From Hahella sp. (lineage in GTDB: Bacteria; Pseudomonadota; Gammaproteobacteria; Pseudomonadales; Oleiphilaceae), in assembly GCA_028280065.1 (NCBI GenBank), contig JANQMN010000033.1:22777-86776 (forward strand): a stretch of DNA of 64,000 nucleotides, given 5' to 3'. Of this stretch, positions 41,372-50,390 are shown piece after piece (position 1 is the stretch's first letter; each line of letters starts with the position of its first letter). The translations under genes were made by a program, and so were the position numbers. The notes under the pieces are model-generated. The model saw nothing but the letters and a program-made list of their open reading frames with translations, had not been told where the DNA came from and made no database searches.

Positions 41372-41940
41372 CTATTCCCTTCCTGCTAATCCCCTGTTCC
41401 GGTTGCGCCAGACAGCAGGTTGGTAAAAGCAACCCCATGAAATCCCCCCTCATGCCGGAAAACTTGCTAGCTTTCTCGATGCGCACAAGACTGCTGAAGC
41501 AGAATTAGCAAACAGCCCCGACAAGTTCTTTGGCATATTTCACATTCGGGTCCGGACGCAAGACACATCATTGGGAAAACGGCTACCACGAAGGAGGGCG
41601 AATCTTGGCGCTAAGCCGGCGACTACGCGCTGAGACGCAGACAGCGAAACTTAGAAACCTGCTGTTCGGTATTGTAGGCTCAACCGGTCGGTTTCTTTGG
41701 CTTGCCTTGACCCTGGATGTAACACTCGTAGCACCTAAAAAAAACGCCGCGAAAGGCAGGCAGCGGTAGATTGTGCAACCTCCGTTTTAAACTGGCTGTT
41801 GACCTGCCGGATTAACAAGAACAAGCGGCAGGAACTCGGAAACTGACCCGGGTATGGCGTCTATTATTTGTGCATCCGGTAATCAACCAATCAGTAAGCG
41901 CTGCAACGCCGCCCCGGGATACCACGGTAATGCCCGAACG

Positions 41941-42053
41941 GTTGACTTATCAGCGCTCCTGGGATTCATTGCACCTCTTGGCAAGATCAACGGCCGGAGA
42001 ATCCCTGCCATACCCGGCGAGGTATGCTTTGCCAGAAGCGCTGATAAATCAAC
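41941..42053. repeat. 22-base inverted repeat pair
   Basis: The segment at 41941-41962 (starting GTTGACTTATCAGCGCT) and the segment at 42032-42053 (ending AGCGCTGATAAATCAAC) are reverse complements at 20 of 22 positions, 69 bases apart. No transposase lies between or beside them. It could form a long hairpin or be the ends of a miniature element. Confidence 0.7.
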
Positions 42054-42194
42054 TCTTTAACGGTATCTGCCATGGATGGTTCGCGATATATAAAAGCGGG
42101 AGCGAGGGTTCTGGGAGCAAAGAATGATTCTAAAGTGAAATCAGACCGTCAGGTGTTCGGAACTGCCAAGGAGGGGTATTAAGGAAATTATAAG

Positions 42195-42245
42195 GCGACA
42201 AAACCCATAACAGCCCTATGAACAGGAACGGTTTTGGGTTGTCGC
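42195..42245 (-). terminator. possible terminator after the chemoreceptor gene
   Basis: Minus-strand GCGACAA plus CCCA pairs with TGGG plus TTGTCGC with a two-base bulge, about 36 bases after the chemoreceptor stop. The tail is only modestly T-rich, so termination is uncertain. Confidence 0.45.
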
Positions 42246-42280
42246 ATATGGTTGGTTTGAGACTTCCATAGATTAGGCGT

Positions 42281-43546
42281 TTATAAGGCAAATCGGTTAA
42301 TGGAGTCGTTAAGTTGAACCGTGCTTGACAATAGTCTTTCTGATTCCGTTACAACGCCATTAACTTTTTCCATTGAAGAGGCGATATCAGACCGGATACT
42401 TCGAACATTTCCGGAAACCTGATGGACCGCAACCGATTGTTCCTCCGTAGCTGCGGCGATGGATTCAATAACCGCCTTGACTTCCTGAACGCTTTCAACC
42501 ATTTGTAAAATGGCATTCCCTGCACTTTTTGACGATTCAGTCCCGGCGATCACCGCTTCCTCGCCACTTTTTGTTTGCTCGATGGCATTGGCCGTTTCCT
42601 GATTACTGTCGCAGATCGTTTTGGTAACTTCTTCCACCGAGGTAGAGGTTCTTACCGAAAGGCTTCTTACTTCATCTGCCACCACCGCAAAACCGCGGCC
42701 GTGTTCCCCGGCTCTGGCGGCTTCGATCGCGGCATTCAACGCCAGCAAATTGGTTTGGGCCGCGACGGCGTCGATCGCATTGATGACTTCGACCACCTTT
42801 TTGCTGTGTTCACCCAGTTGGGCCACGGTGTCCGCCGCCTGTTCCACAACGGTCCGAACCTGAACTATCTGTTCCAAAGCGTTTTCAACGGATGCTTTTC
42901 CTTCTTCGGCAACACCCTCGGAAGCAACCGCCTGACCGACGGCTGATTCTGTACTTTGCGCTACTTCAGCAAAGGAGGCAGCCACCTGTTCTATGGCGGT
43001 ACTGATGTCCGTGACGTGGCTTTGCTGATCGTTCAACAAATAAACGACTTCCTTATTGGAGCCGGTAATATTCCCGGAGACTTCAGTGACCTCATCGGCT
43101 GATTCCTTTACCGATCTGATAAGCAAACGCATACTTTCGCTCATTTCGTTCAGGCTGCTTAACAGTGTTCCCAGTTCGTCCTTGCGGTCATGCATGATAG
43201 TTTCCGTGAGATCTCCGGATGCCAGTTTTTTCGAAAAACTAACAGCGCTGTCAATGGGCCGAGTCAGATTGCGAGCCAGAAACCATGCGATTGCCGCAGC
43301 TATCAGGATGCCGACAAAGAGGTCCAGAATCAGCCAGCCTGCAATCGTGCTCAGCGCCTGGGAGATGTTTTCTTCCACATCCAGCGCCGGATCGAAGAGC
43401 GACGGATCAGTCACTTCCTTGGTGACAAAAACCCGAAGAAGCAGTTCCATATCCACGTAAGCTATGTAAGCAAACACCCCTAGCAGAAAGGTTGTCAGCC
43501 CCACTAGCATGACGAAGGTTCTGGTATAAATCGAATGTAATCGCAT
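42281..43546 (-). CDS. methyl-accepting chemotaxis protein
   Basis: 421 residues. Two membrane helices ([20 protein letters not shown] and [20 protein letters not shown]) flank a short ~45-residue periplasmic loop. A HAMP domain ([20 protein letters not shown]) and the MCP signalling hairpin follow, with the tip [20 protein letters not shown] and methylation-helix repeats rich in A/E/Q. The tiny sensory loop suggests sensing of membrane state or an internal signal. No che genes adjacent. Confidence 0.93.
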   Translation of the reverse strand: MRLHSIYTRTFVMLVGLTTFLLGVFAYIAYVDMELLLRVFVTKEVTDPSLFDPALDVEENISQALSTIAGWLILDLFVGILIAAAIAWFLARNLTRPIDSAVSFSKKLASGDLTETIMHDRKDELGTLLSSLNEMSESMRLLIRSVKESADEVTEVSGNITGSNKEVVYLLNDQQSHVTDISTAIEQVAASFAEVAQSTESAVGQAVASEGVAEEGKASVENALEQIVQVRTVVEQAADTVAQLGEHSKKVVEVINAIDAVAAQTNLLALNAAIEAARAGEHGRGFAVVADEVRSLSVRTSTSVEEVTKTICDSNQETANAIEQTKSGEEAVIAGTESSKSAGNAILQMVESVQEVKAVIESIAAATEEQSVAVHQVSGNVRSIRSDIASSMEKVNGVVTESERLLSSTVQLNDSINRFAL

Positions 43547-43574
43547 GGTTAGCCTCTATCTCTATTTTGGCCGC

Positions 43575-44003
43575 TTAAGCGTTAGCCCGGCTTGCGTCTA
43601 CGGAAAACACCGTGTCGTACTCCTTCAGTGCCCAGAGAGCCCAGCAAGCGGCCAGCATGGGAATAGCGGCGAAGAACAGAATGTTTGCGCCTGAATAAGG
43701 ATCAAAATATTTGCTGTAGGACCCCAAGGTAGAAACTGCATGCATAAGAAAGATGGCCAAATAGGAGTACTTCTTAAGCGCTCCGGCGATGAACGCCAAG
43801 ACGAGTATCAGCTGGACGCCACCGATCGCATAGGCTCCCGCGTCGCTAAGGGATGAAATCATGTAAAAGCTTTCATAGATCGCTGCGGTATGGGCCGGAT
43901 TAATAAACTTATCCATTACCCAAACGATAAAGACGAGTCCTACGCCCAGCCTCAGAAAGAACAGGACATTTGCTATTTTTGATTGCGTTGAATGGTCTAG
44001 CAT
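43575..44003 (-). CDS. DoxX-like membrane protein
   Basis: 142 residues with four hydrophobic helices. FFLRLGVGLVFIVWVMDKFI at the start, AYAIGGVQLILVLAFIAGAL in the middle and ILFFAAIPMLAACWALWALK at the end match the DoxX/DoxD-like family. It follows a truncated carboxymuconolactone-decarboxylase gene by 39 bases on the same strand; this pairing, with a divergent AraC regulator, is common in related bacteria. Function unknown, possibly redox or thiol stress. Confidence 0.78.
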   Translation of the reverse strand: MLDHSTQSKIANVLFFLRLGVGLVFIVWVMDKFINPAHTAAIYESFYMISSLSDAGAYAIGGVQLILVLAFIAGALKKYSYLAIFLMHAVSTLGSYSKYFDPYSGANILFFAAIPMLAACWALWALKEYDTVFSVDASRANA

Positions 44004-44042
44004 TTCTGTTTTCCTTTTTTAGGAATGTGTTGAAAACACGGA

Positions 44043-44228
44043 TTAAGAAGATATGGCGGTTCGGATGAACTTAACGGCGATGTCGGTATACGCCTTCAAA
44101 GCGGCTGGAGATTCGGCTAAATTAGCATACAGGTTCGGTACGAAACCCAGGCTCTTTCGTGCCCCATCCAGGATAGCCTTTGAACCTGTGGGAGCGGATT
44201 CGATGCTGTGGGTAGTGAATAGACTCAT
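44043..44228 (-). pseudogene. truncated carboxymuconolactone decarboxylase/AhpD-like gene
   Basis: 61 codons reading TTHSIESAPTGSKAILDGAR then KSLGFVPNLYANLAESPAAL and KAYTDIAVKF, the N-terminal third of a CMD-family (AhpD-like peroxidase) protein of about 180 residues. The CxxC active-site half is missing: the frame stops after IRTAISS and DoxX starts 39 bases on. The ATG with AGAGG upstream is intact. It is most simply an internal or 3' deletion; a functional micro-protein is less likely. Confidence 0.8.
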
Positions 44229-44387
44229 TTTCAATTTCCTCTTCTCTGTTAAGGTTAAGTTTGTTTGATTGGTGCCTGAGACCGGAAAGAACTGTTTCCC
44301 GCCTTTCCCTGCTCTGGTTAAATCAAAACGATGGAACTAATATAACGCCAGGAAACAGGATTATCCGTATTCAATTGACCATAAAAT

Positions 44388-45329
44388 ATGTCTGATCATC
44401 CGAATATATTTTTGGATAACCCGGATGCGTTAAGCACGGTGCTATCCAAGCTTGACCTTTCAGCAGAGGTTTATGTGAACGGAAATTTCTGCGGTGCGTG
44501 GGCGGTGGATACGTCCGGAAGCCGCAGAATTCCGTTTCACTTAATTGGCAACGGTGAAGCCTGGCTGCACATGGAAGGCAGACCGGTCAGAAGGTTGTCG
44601 GCCGGTGATTTGGTGGTTTTCCCCCATGATGCGCAACACGCGGTCGCCTATTCGGATGAAGTCCCGCAAAAAGAGCTGATTAATAAGGAGCTAACGGAAT
44701 CGGAAGGGCCTGTCACCCATATGATTTGCGGTTTTTTCGAGTTTCAGAACAAAGCCGTCTGGCCACTTCTGGACTCACTAAGTCAGGTGGTATTGATTGG
44801 CACGGCAGATGCCGGTGTCAACTCCGCCACAAGAATCTTAATTAACTTAATGATAGAAGAACTCGAGGGGCAAACGCCTGGTTTCTACTCGGTGATTAAT
44901 TCGTTGGCTCACCTACTTTTCATTCATATTATCAGGCAGCAAATAAAAGCCGGGGAAATCAACTCGGGACTGCTGATCGGCATATTTGACGATAAGATTA
45001 GCAAAGCCCTCTCAGCCATTCACAATCAACCCGACAATCAATGGACTCTGCAAAGCCTGGCGAAGAAAGCGGCCATGGGACGTTCTTCTTTTGCCAGGAG
45101 ATTCAACGAACTAACCGGCATCCCCCCCATTCAATACTTGACTCAATGGCGCATGCAAGAAGCTAGAATGCTGTTGCAAACAACTAATACATCCATGGCC
45201 ATTATTGCTGAAAAATGCGGTTATGAATCAGAAGCCGCTTTTCGAAAAGCATTTAGAAAAACAACAGGGGAAGCTCCCGGTGTAGTGCGTAGGAAGGCAG
45301 GGCGCGAAGCTTTTTTTCTTCCAATTTGA
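44388..45329 (+). CDS. AraC-family regulator with cupin_6 sensor
   Basis: 313 residues. The N-terminal cupin_6 domain (CGAWAVDTSGSRRIPFHLIG, AWLHMEGRPVRRLSAGDLVV, FPHDAQHAV) precedes a double helix-turn-helix: WTLQSLAKKAAMGRSSFARR and MAIIAEKCGYESEAAFRKAF. It is divergent from the truncated CMD gene and DoxX, separated by 159 bases that must hold both promoters, so it probably controls that pair. Confidence 0.9.
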   Translation: MSDHPNIFLDNPDALSTVLSKLDLSAEVYVNGNFCGAWAVDTSGSRRIPFHLIGNGEAWLHMEGRPVRRLSAGDLVVFPHDAQHAVAYSDEVPQKELINKELTESEGPVTHMICGFFEFQNKAVWPLLDSLSQVVLIGTADAGVNSATRILINLMIEELEGQTPGFYSVINSLAHLLFIHIIRQQIKAGEINSGLLIGIFDDKISKALSAIHNQPDNQWTLQSLAKKAAMGRSSFARRFNELTGIPPIQYLTQWRMQEARMLLQTTNTSMAIIAEKCGYESEAAFRKAFRKTTGEAPGVVRRKAGREAFFLPI

Positions 45330-45421
45330 ACTATTAGGGCAGGCATCGGTCGTAAAATTGGGTAAGAATTACCAATCAATGTAATATTGGCTTTTTAGCT
45401 CTCAACCCTGCGAGCAACTAA

Positions 45422-48010
45422 ATGAAGCGAAGTATGGACAGCATTAAACAGTATTTATATGAAGTGGTTGGTTGTAAGCTCTGCTCGCAAATTACCTTGA
45501 CTGTGTTTATCAGCATTCTGGCTATTGAACTTATCATTCTCATTCCCTCGGTCGTGAAAGAACACCGAAGACTGGTTTCTGAACTCGACCATCGCACTGA
45601 AAACCATGTTAGAGCGTTGATCGCGCAACACGGCGCAGGACTGCAGCTGAGCCGGCATCTTGAACAACATCAACAGGAATTTATAAGCGCCACCGGTACA
45701 AACCTGATTGCACTCCAAGTCGTTACCAACGCCGAAGACACTTATAGTTGGTTTGTTAGCAGCACTTCACCGCAAACCGTAGCGGACATGTTTCAGCAGG
45801 GTGAAAATACCAATTGGAGGCAAAAGCACATCGTTTTTGATTGGCGTTTTGGTATCGAAGGCATTGATTACGCAGTTTACACGGCACTGATATCGAACTC
45901 GATACAGGCGCAGGTCATTGGTTACGTGCTAAGAATACTGGGCCTCATTATTATCATTTCGTTATTTGTCACCGTTGCAACCTCCCTAATCCTACGCAAC
46001 CGGGTCCTAAAACCTCTCTTAGCGCTACGCAATGCCCTTCAATTAGTCGGGGACGATCCTGAACATCCGGAACATGCATCTTTGCCAACGCCCACCCCCA
46101 ATGAATTGGGTGATGTCGTTAACTTCTTTAATCGGCTTATTCTTAAGCAGTATACATTGCTGACCAACTTACACCTGAAAGAAGATGCGCTGGCAAAGAA
46201 CAACTCTCAATTGGAAAGCTGGGTTGAAGAGCGGACAGAAGCTCTTCAAGTGGCCAACCAATCTCTACTGCAGGAAGTCGAAGCCAGAAAAATTGCGCAG
46301 AAGGAAGTCGAAAGCATTGCCCTATTCCCAATGGAGGATTCCAGCCCGGTGCTAAGATTTTCGGTGGAGGGGCAGTTACTTTTCGCCAACCCGGCAAGCC
46401 AAAAACTACCGGCAGTAAAGGAGTTGCCGGAAGGCGGTATCGTACCCAAGCGCTGGCTCTCGTTTTTCCAAAAGATCATCGCTGCCGGGAAGGCGCGCAA
46501 GGTCATTATGCGCTGGAAGGATAGTATTTACGATGTGCATTTTGTGCCTTTTCCCGATAAAGGCTACGTAAACACCTATGCAGCCGATATCACCAGAGAA
46601 AAGCATAATGAGGAGCGCGCCAACCGGCTCGCCTATTTCGACGTAAACACGGGTTTGCCGAACCGCGTTCAGTTTTTTGACCTAATCAATCAATACGGCC
46701 ATCTGGGTCATCCGGCATATCAGAATCTTGCCATCATCCATTTGGATTTAGAGGGTTTCACCAACTTCAACCAGGTGTTCGGTCAGGAAAACGGTGATCG
46801 AATCCTGCAAATCTGCTCTGAAAGAATCGTCAGCGCCGTCCATCGTTTCGATAAGCATTGCCAGGAATGCATGGGTGCGCCTATCGGCGCATCGACAACT
46901 ATCACGCTATCCCGTGGCGCTACCATCGCGCGCATGGGGGCTGATGAATTCGCCATATTGCTGCGTAATCATACAGCGGAAGAAACCCGCGAACTGGCGG
47001 ATAGTGTTGAACAGCTTATTCGCCAACCACTCACTCTCAAAAATCAGCAAATCACATTGGACGTCGCCTTGGGGATAGCCCTGCATCCGAACGGACACCA
47101 GGAAATCACCGACCTGTTCGCCAATGCGCTCTCTGCCACCCAGGAAGCGAAAGCCCAAGGCAAAAGAGTCTGCGTTTATTCGAGTAAAATCGGCGAACAT
47201 ATACAACGCCGGAACAGGCTTAGCCACGACCTGAAATTCGCCGCAGAGAACGGCGAACTGGAGTTGCACTACCAACCGAAAATCGGTGCTGTCTGCGAAA
47301 GCCTGCACGGCGCGGAAGCCTTGGTGCGTTGGAATCACCCGGCGCTGGGGTCGATATCTCCAGGTGAATTCATTCCCATCGCGGAGCAAAACGGACTGAT
47401 GCCAGTCATTGGCCAATGGGTATTGGAAACGGCTCTCAAACAGGCGAGTATCTGGCAGCAAGAAGAACTTGCCGATTTCGAAATCGCCGTCAACCTCTCC
47501 GCACAGCAGTTCCAGGACGAACGGCTGGTTCAACTCGTACAGGAAACCATTCGGCGATCCGGCGTCTCCCCGGCACGGGTGGAACTGGAGTTGACCGAAT
47601 CCATGTTGATGGTCGATCAACAGAAAACCATTGACTTACTGTCGAGATTGACCGATTTAGGCCTGAAGCTGGCAATAGACGATTTCGGCACGGGTTATTC
47701 GTCACTGAGCTATCTCAGCCGGTTTCCGGTGGATACATTAAAAATCGACCGTTCTTTCATCAAAGACCTTGCTCACAAAGCCGACGATCGAAACATCGCC
47801 AAAACCATTATCCAATTGGCGAAGACCCAGAATATGAAGATTGTCGCGGAAGGTGTGGAATCACGGGAGCAATTGGATTTGCTTCTAGGCTGGAAATGCG
47901 ATCTTATTCAAGGCTACTATTACTCCAAACCCCTACCTGGTAAAGAATTTTATCAATGGTCTCAATCACATATGCAAAGAACTCGCTCGACAATGGGGCA
48001 ATCGGCTTAG
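45422..48010 (+). CDS. membrane GGDEF-EAL protein, probable c-di-GMP phosphodiesterase
   Basis: 862 residues. Two membrane helices (ITLTVFISILAIELIILIPS and VLRILGLIIIISLFVTVATS) flank a periplasmic sensor of ~120 residues; HAMP, a coiled coil and a PAS-like region follow. The GGDEF domain begins at DVNTGLPNRVQFFDL, but its signature is RMGADEF (506-510), so cyclase activity is doubtful. The EAL domain has AEALVRWNHP, ELELTESMLM, DDFGTGYSSLSYL and AEGVESREQL, the residues of active phosphodiesterases. Predicted to lower c-di-GMP. Confidence 0.93.
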   Translation: MKRSMDSIKQYLYEVVGCKLCSQITLTVFISILAIELIILIPSVVKEHRRLVSELDHRTENHVRALIAQHGAGLQLSRHLEQHQQEFISATGTNLIALQVVTNAEDTYSWFVSSTSPQTVADMFQQGENTNWRQKHIVFDWRFGIEGIDYAVYTALISNSIQAQVIGYVLRILGLIIIISLFVTVATSLILRNRVLKPLLALRNALQLVGDDPEHPEHASLPTPTPNELGDVVNFFNRLILKQYTLLTNLHLKEDALAKNNSQLESWVEERTEALQVANQSLLQEVEARKIAQKEVESIALFPMEDSSPVLRFSVEGQLLFANPASQKLPAVKELPEGGIVPKRWLSFFQKIIAAGKARKVIMRWKDSIYDVHFVPFPDKGYVNTYAADITREKHNEERANRLAYFDVNTGLPNRVQFFDLINQYGHLGHPAYQNLAIIHLDLEGFTNFNQVFGQENGDRILQICSERIVSAVHRFDKHCQECMGAPIGASTTITLSRGATIARMGADEFAILLRNHTAEETRELADSVEQLIRQPLTLKNQQITLDVALGIALHPNGHQEITDLFANALSATQEAKAQGKRVCVYSSKIGEHIQRRNRLSHDLKFAAENGELELHYQPKIGAVCESLHGAEALVRWNHPALGSISPGEFIPIAEQNGLMPVIGQWVLETALKQASIWQQEELADFEIAVNLSAQQFQDERLVQLVQETIRRSGVSPARVELELTESMLMVDQQKTIDLLSRLTDLGLKLAIDDFGTGYSSLSYLSRFPVDTLKIDRSFIKDLAHKADDRNIAKTIIQLAKTQNMKIVAEGVESREQLDLLLGWKCDLIQGYYYSKPLPGKEFYQWSQSHMQRTRSTMGQSA

Positions 48011-48056
48011 ACTTCCTACTTTTAGTTCACAATGAATTCAGCAACACTGTCTTACC

Positions 48057-48884
48057 ATGAAAATTTCGACCAAGACTTGTGGTGCAACCATGAAAGCGCT
48101 TATTTCTTTACTAGCTTCAATCATTTTGATTGCCATCTCTCACGTGACTACTGCAAACGTTCAAGATTCCTCGACTATATCCTCAGATAAAGCAAAGCAA
48201 TCATCTTGTCAGGGCAAAGCACTTCGGCAACTGATTCAACCTTATTCCATAGAGTACGATGCAAAATATAAGGGAGTTTCCATTGATAACACCCGAACTC
48301 TTAAGTGGTCTGACGAGGATCGCGTCACCATCAATGGCCAAATGTCACTTTGGTTTATGGCAATCACAGAATTCAGTGTCATTGAGCCACAGGAAAGTCT
48401 TTCTATTCGGCCCGTTGAATACAAATTGCAGCGTAAAGGACTGAGCAGTTCGAAGGATTATCATCTGAATTTTCAGTGGGATGAGAATATCGCGAAAAAC
48501 CGACTCAAAGGTGATTCCTGGGAAATGCCTATTCAGCCAGGATATCAAGACATGCTGAGTCATCAACTGCAGTTTCGGCTCCAATTACTTTGCGACGAAG
48601 ACCCTAGGGAAACCTACAGCTTCCCCTTAATCAAGAAGAAAAGAGAACGCACCTATAGTTACAAGCTGGAAGGGGAAGAACTGTTAAAAACGCCACTCGG
48701 CGATCTTAACACCCTGCATTTCGTAAAACAGGAACGCAAGCCCGGCCGCACGATGGAAATTTGGCTGGCCAAAGACTGGGATTTCCTCATCGCCAAACTA
48801 CGTTACCAGGAAGACGGCGACAGTAGCCATCAGCTATCCATAAAAAAAGGAACGCTGGGAAATCAGAAGATAGTCGGACTCTAA
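48057..48884 (+). CDS. DUF3108 exported protein
   Basis: 275 residues with a Sec signal (ALISLLASIILIAISHVTTA). The mature part matches DUF3108: YSIEYDAKYKGVSIDNTRTL, then LQRKGLSSSKDYHLNF, the QDMLSHQLQFRLQLL segment, and LKTPLGDLNTLHFVKQER with TMEIWLAKDWDFLIAKLRY. Likely a periplasmic beta-rich protein of unknown role. A second ATG (48090) gives a shorter, equally good signal. DUF3108 genes lie beside purine genes in several relatives; here purT follows. Confidence 0.82.
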   Translation: MKISTKTCGATMKALISLLASIILIAISHVTTANVQDSSTISSDKAKQSSCQGKALRQLIQPYSIEYDAKYKGVSIDNTRTLKWSDEDRVTINGQMSLWFMAITEFSVIEPQESLSIRPVEYKLQRKGLSSSKDYHLNFQWDENIAKNRLKGDSWEMPIQPGYQDMLSHQLQFRLQLLCDEDPRETYSFPLIKKKRERTYSYKLEGEELLKTPLGDLNTLHFVKQERKPGRTMEIWLAKDWDFLIAKLRYQEDGDSSHQLSIKKGTLGNQKIVGL

Positions 48885-48963
48885 TCCTTACCCATTGCGA
48901 AAATTCCGCGGTGTTGATCCGCCAGCATCCGCATAATGATTTTAATCACCAGGAGATTCTTCG

Positions 48964-50145
48964 ATGACAACTATCGGCACCCCGCTAACCGCCACGGCAA
49001 CCAAAGTCCTTTTTTGCGGATCGGGCGAACTTGGCAAGGAGGTTGTCATTGAATTACAGCGCCTCGGTGTCGAAGTCATTGCGGTTGACCGCTATCCTTT
49101 CGCGCCCGCCATGCAAGTTGCACATCGCAGCTATGTTATCGACATGCTGGATGCCAAAGCACTGCGAGAGGTGATAGAAAAAGAAAAACCCGGCTATGTG
49201 GTTCCGGAAATCGAAGCGATAGCCACCGAAGAACTGGTCGCCTTGGAACAGGAAGGATTCAACGTCATTCCAACTGCAAGAGCGGTGAATCTCACCATGA
49301 ATCGCGAAGGCATCCGGCGCTTGGCCGCCGAGGAGTTAAACCTGCCGACGTCCCCTTATCTTTTTGCAAGCACATTGGAAGAATACCTGGTTGCGGTGGA
49401 ATCCATTGGTTTGCCCTGTGTGGTCAAACCCATCATGAGTTCTTCCGGCAAGGGACAGAGCCTGGTAAAAACCCAAGCCGATATTCAAAAGGCGTGGGAT
49501 TATGCCCAAACTGGCGGTCGAGCCGGTGCGGGCAAAGTCATCGTGGAAGGATTTGTCGATTTCGACTTTGAAATCACCCTGCTCACCGTTCAGCACAACG
49601 GAACAACCAGTTATTGCGCCCCTATAGGCCATAAACAAGTCGATGGCGATTACCAGCAATCCTGGCAACCCCAACCCATGACCGACTCAGCCCTGAAAAA
49701 GGCCCGAGAAGTTGCCCACAAAGTCACCGAAAACCTCGGTGGTAACGGTCTTTTCGGCGTCGAATTGTTTATCAAAGGCGATCAGGTATATTTCAGCGAA
49801 GTCTCCCCCCGCCCCCATGATACAGGCCTGGTGACACTAATCTCTCAAGACCTTTCAGAGTTCGCCCTCCACGCCAGAGCGATCTTGGGGTTACCCATTC
49901 CAGCAATCAAGCAAATGGGACCATCGGCATCTTCGGTAATACTTGTGGAAGGTCACTCCAACCAAGTGCGTTTCGAAAACCTTGCGCAAGCACTTGAAGA
50001 ACCGGACACTCAAATCCGTTTGTTCGGCAAACCGGAAGTACGTGGCAAACGGCGAATGGGTGTTGGATTGGCCTTAGCTGATACGGTGGAAGCTGCCATT
50101 GAGAAGGCAAAGCGGGTATCTAGTGCGGTGAAAGCAAAGACTTAG
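48964..50145 (+). CDS. purT: formate-dependent phosphoribosylglycinamide formyltransferase PurT
   Basis: ATP-grasp enzyme making formyl-GAR from formate, an alternative to PurN. 393 residues: [93 protein letters not shown] and [19 protein letters not shown] purine-rich site precedes the ATG. It appears transcribed after the DUF3108 gene, 79 bases away. Confidence 0.97.
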   Translation: MTTIGTPLTATATKVLFCGSGELGKEVVIELQRLGVEVIAVDRYPFAPAMQVAHRSYVIDMLDAKALREVIEKEKPGYVVPEIEAIATEELVALEQEGFNVIPTARAVNLTMNREGIRRLAAEELNLPTSPYLFASTLEEYLVAVESIGLPCVVKPIMSSSGKGQSLVKTQADIQKAWDYAQTGGRAGAGKVIVEGFVDFDFEITLLTVQHNGTTSYCAPIGHKQVDGDYQQSWQPQPMTDSALKKAREVAHKVTENLGGNGLFGVELFIKGDQVYFSEVSPRPHDTGLVTLISQDLSEFALHARAILGLPIPAIKQMGPSASSVILVEGHSNQVRFENLAQALEEPDTQIRLFGKPEVRGKRRMGVGLALADTVEAAIEKAKRVSSAVKAKT

Positions 50146-50390
50146 ACTAAAACTGCCGATTATCGAGAAATGCAACCGTTCGTCGCGATGGCCGTTTACC
50201 ACTGACGGTAAGTAATCGTTAATAGCGCTAACCGCATTGAGGTATGCCAACTGATTCACAGTTTTTCAGCTTTTGCTACCCGATATTTTGAAGTTGCCGG
50301 CGATAACGACAAGAAATCGCCCATTTTACATCCGGATGGGTCGTAGAATGCAGCTTGCAGTCAAAAACAAACAGTCTTCGGAGCATCGCA

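Larger units (their letters stand above)
41372..42280. other. 909-base stretch without a recognisable gene
   Basis: Only short frames occur on both strands, none with a recognisable domain or good start. It contains the 22-base inverted repeat at 41941-42053 and a stem-loop at 42195-42245. It could be the worn remnant of deleted genes or a small mobile element, but no recognisable coding fragment was found. Confidence 0.5.

Noticed and set aside
41941..42053. Integron attC site
   Set aside because: The arm ends do not fit GTTRRRY/RYYYAAC in the correct orientation, and no integrase or cassette is nearby.
46907..47620. 237-codon minus-strand frame
   Set aside because: It is antisense to the GGDEF-EAL gene, whose catalytic motifs are read on the plus strand.
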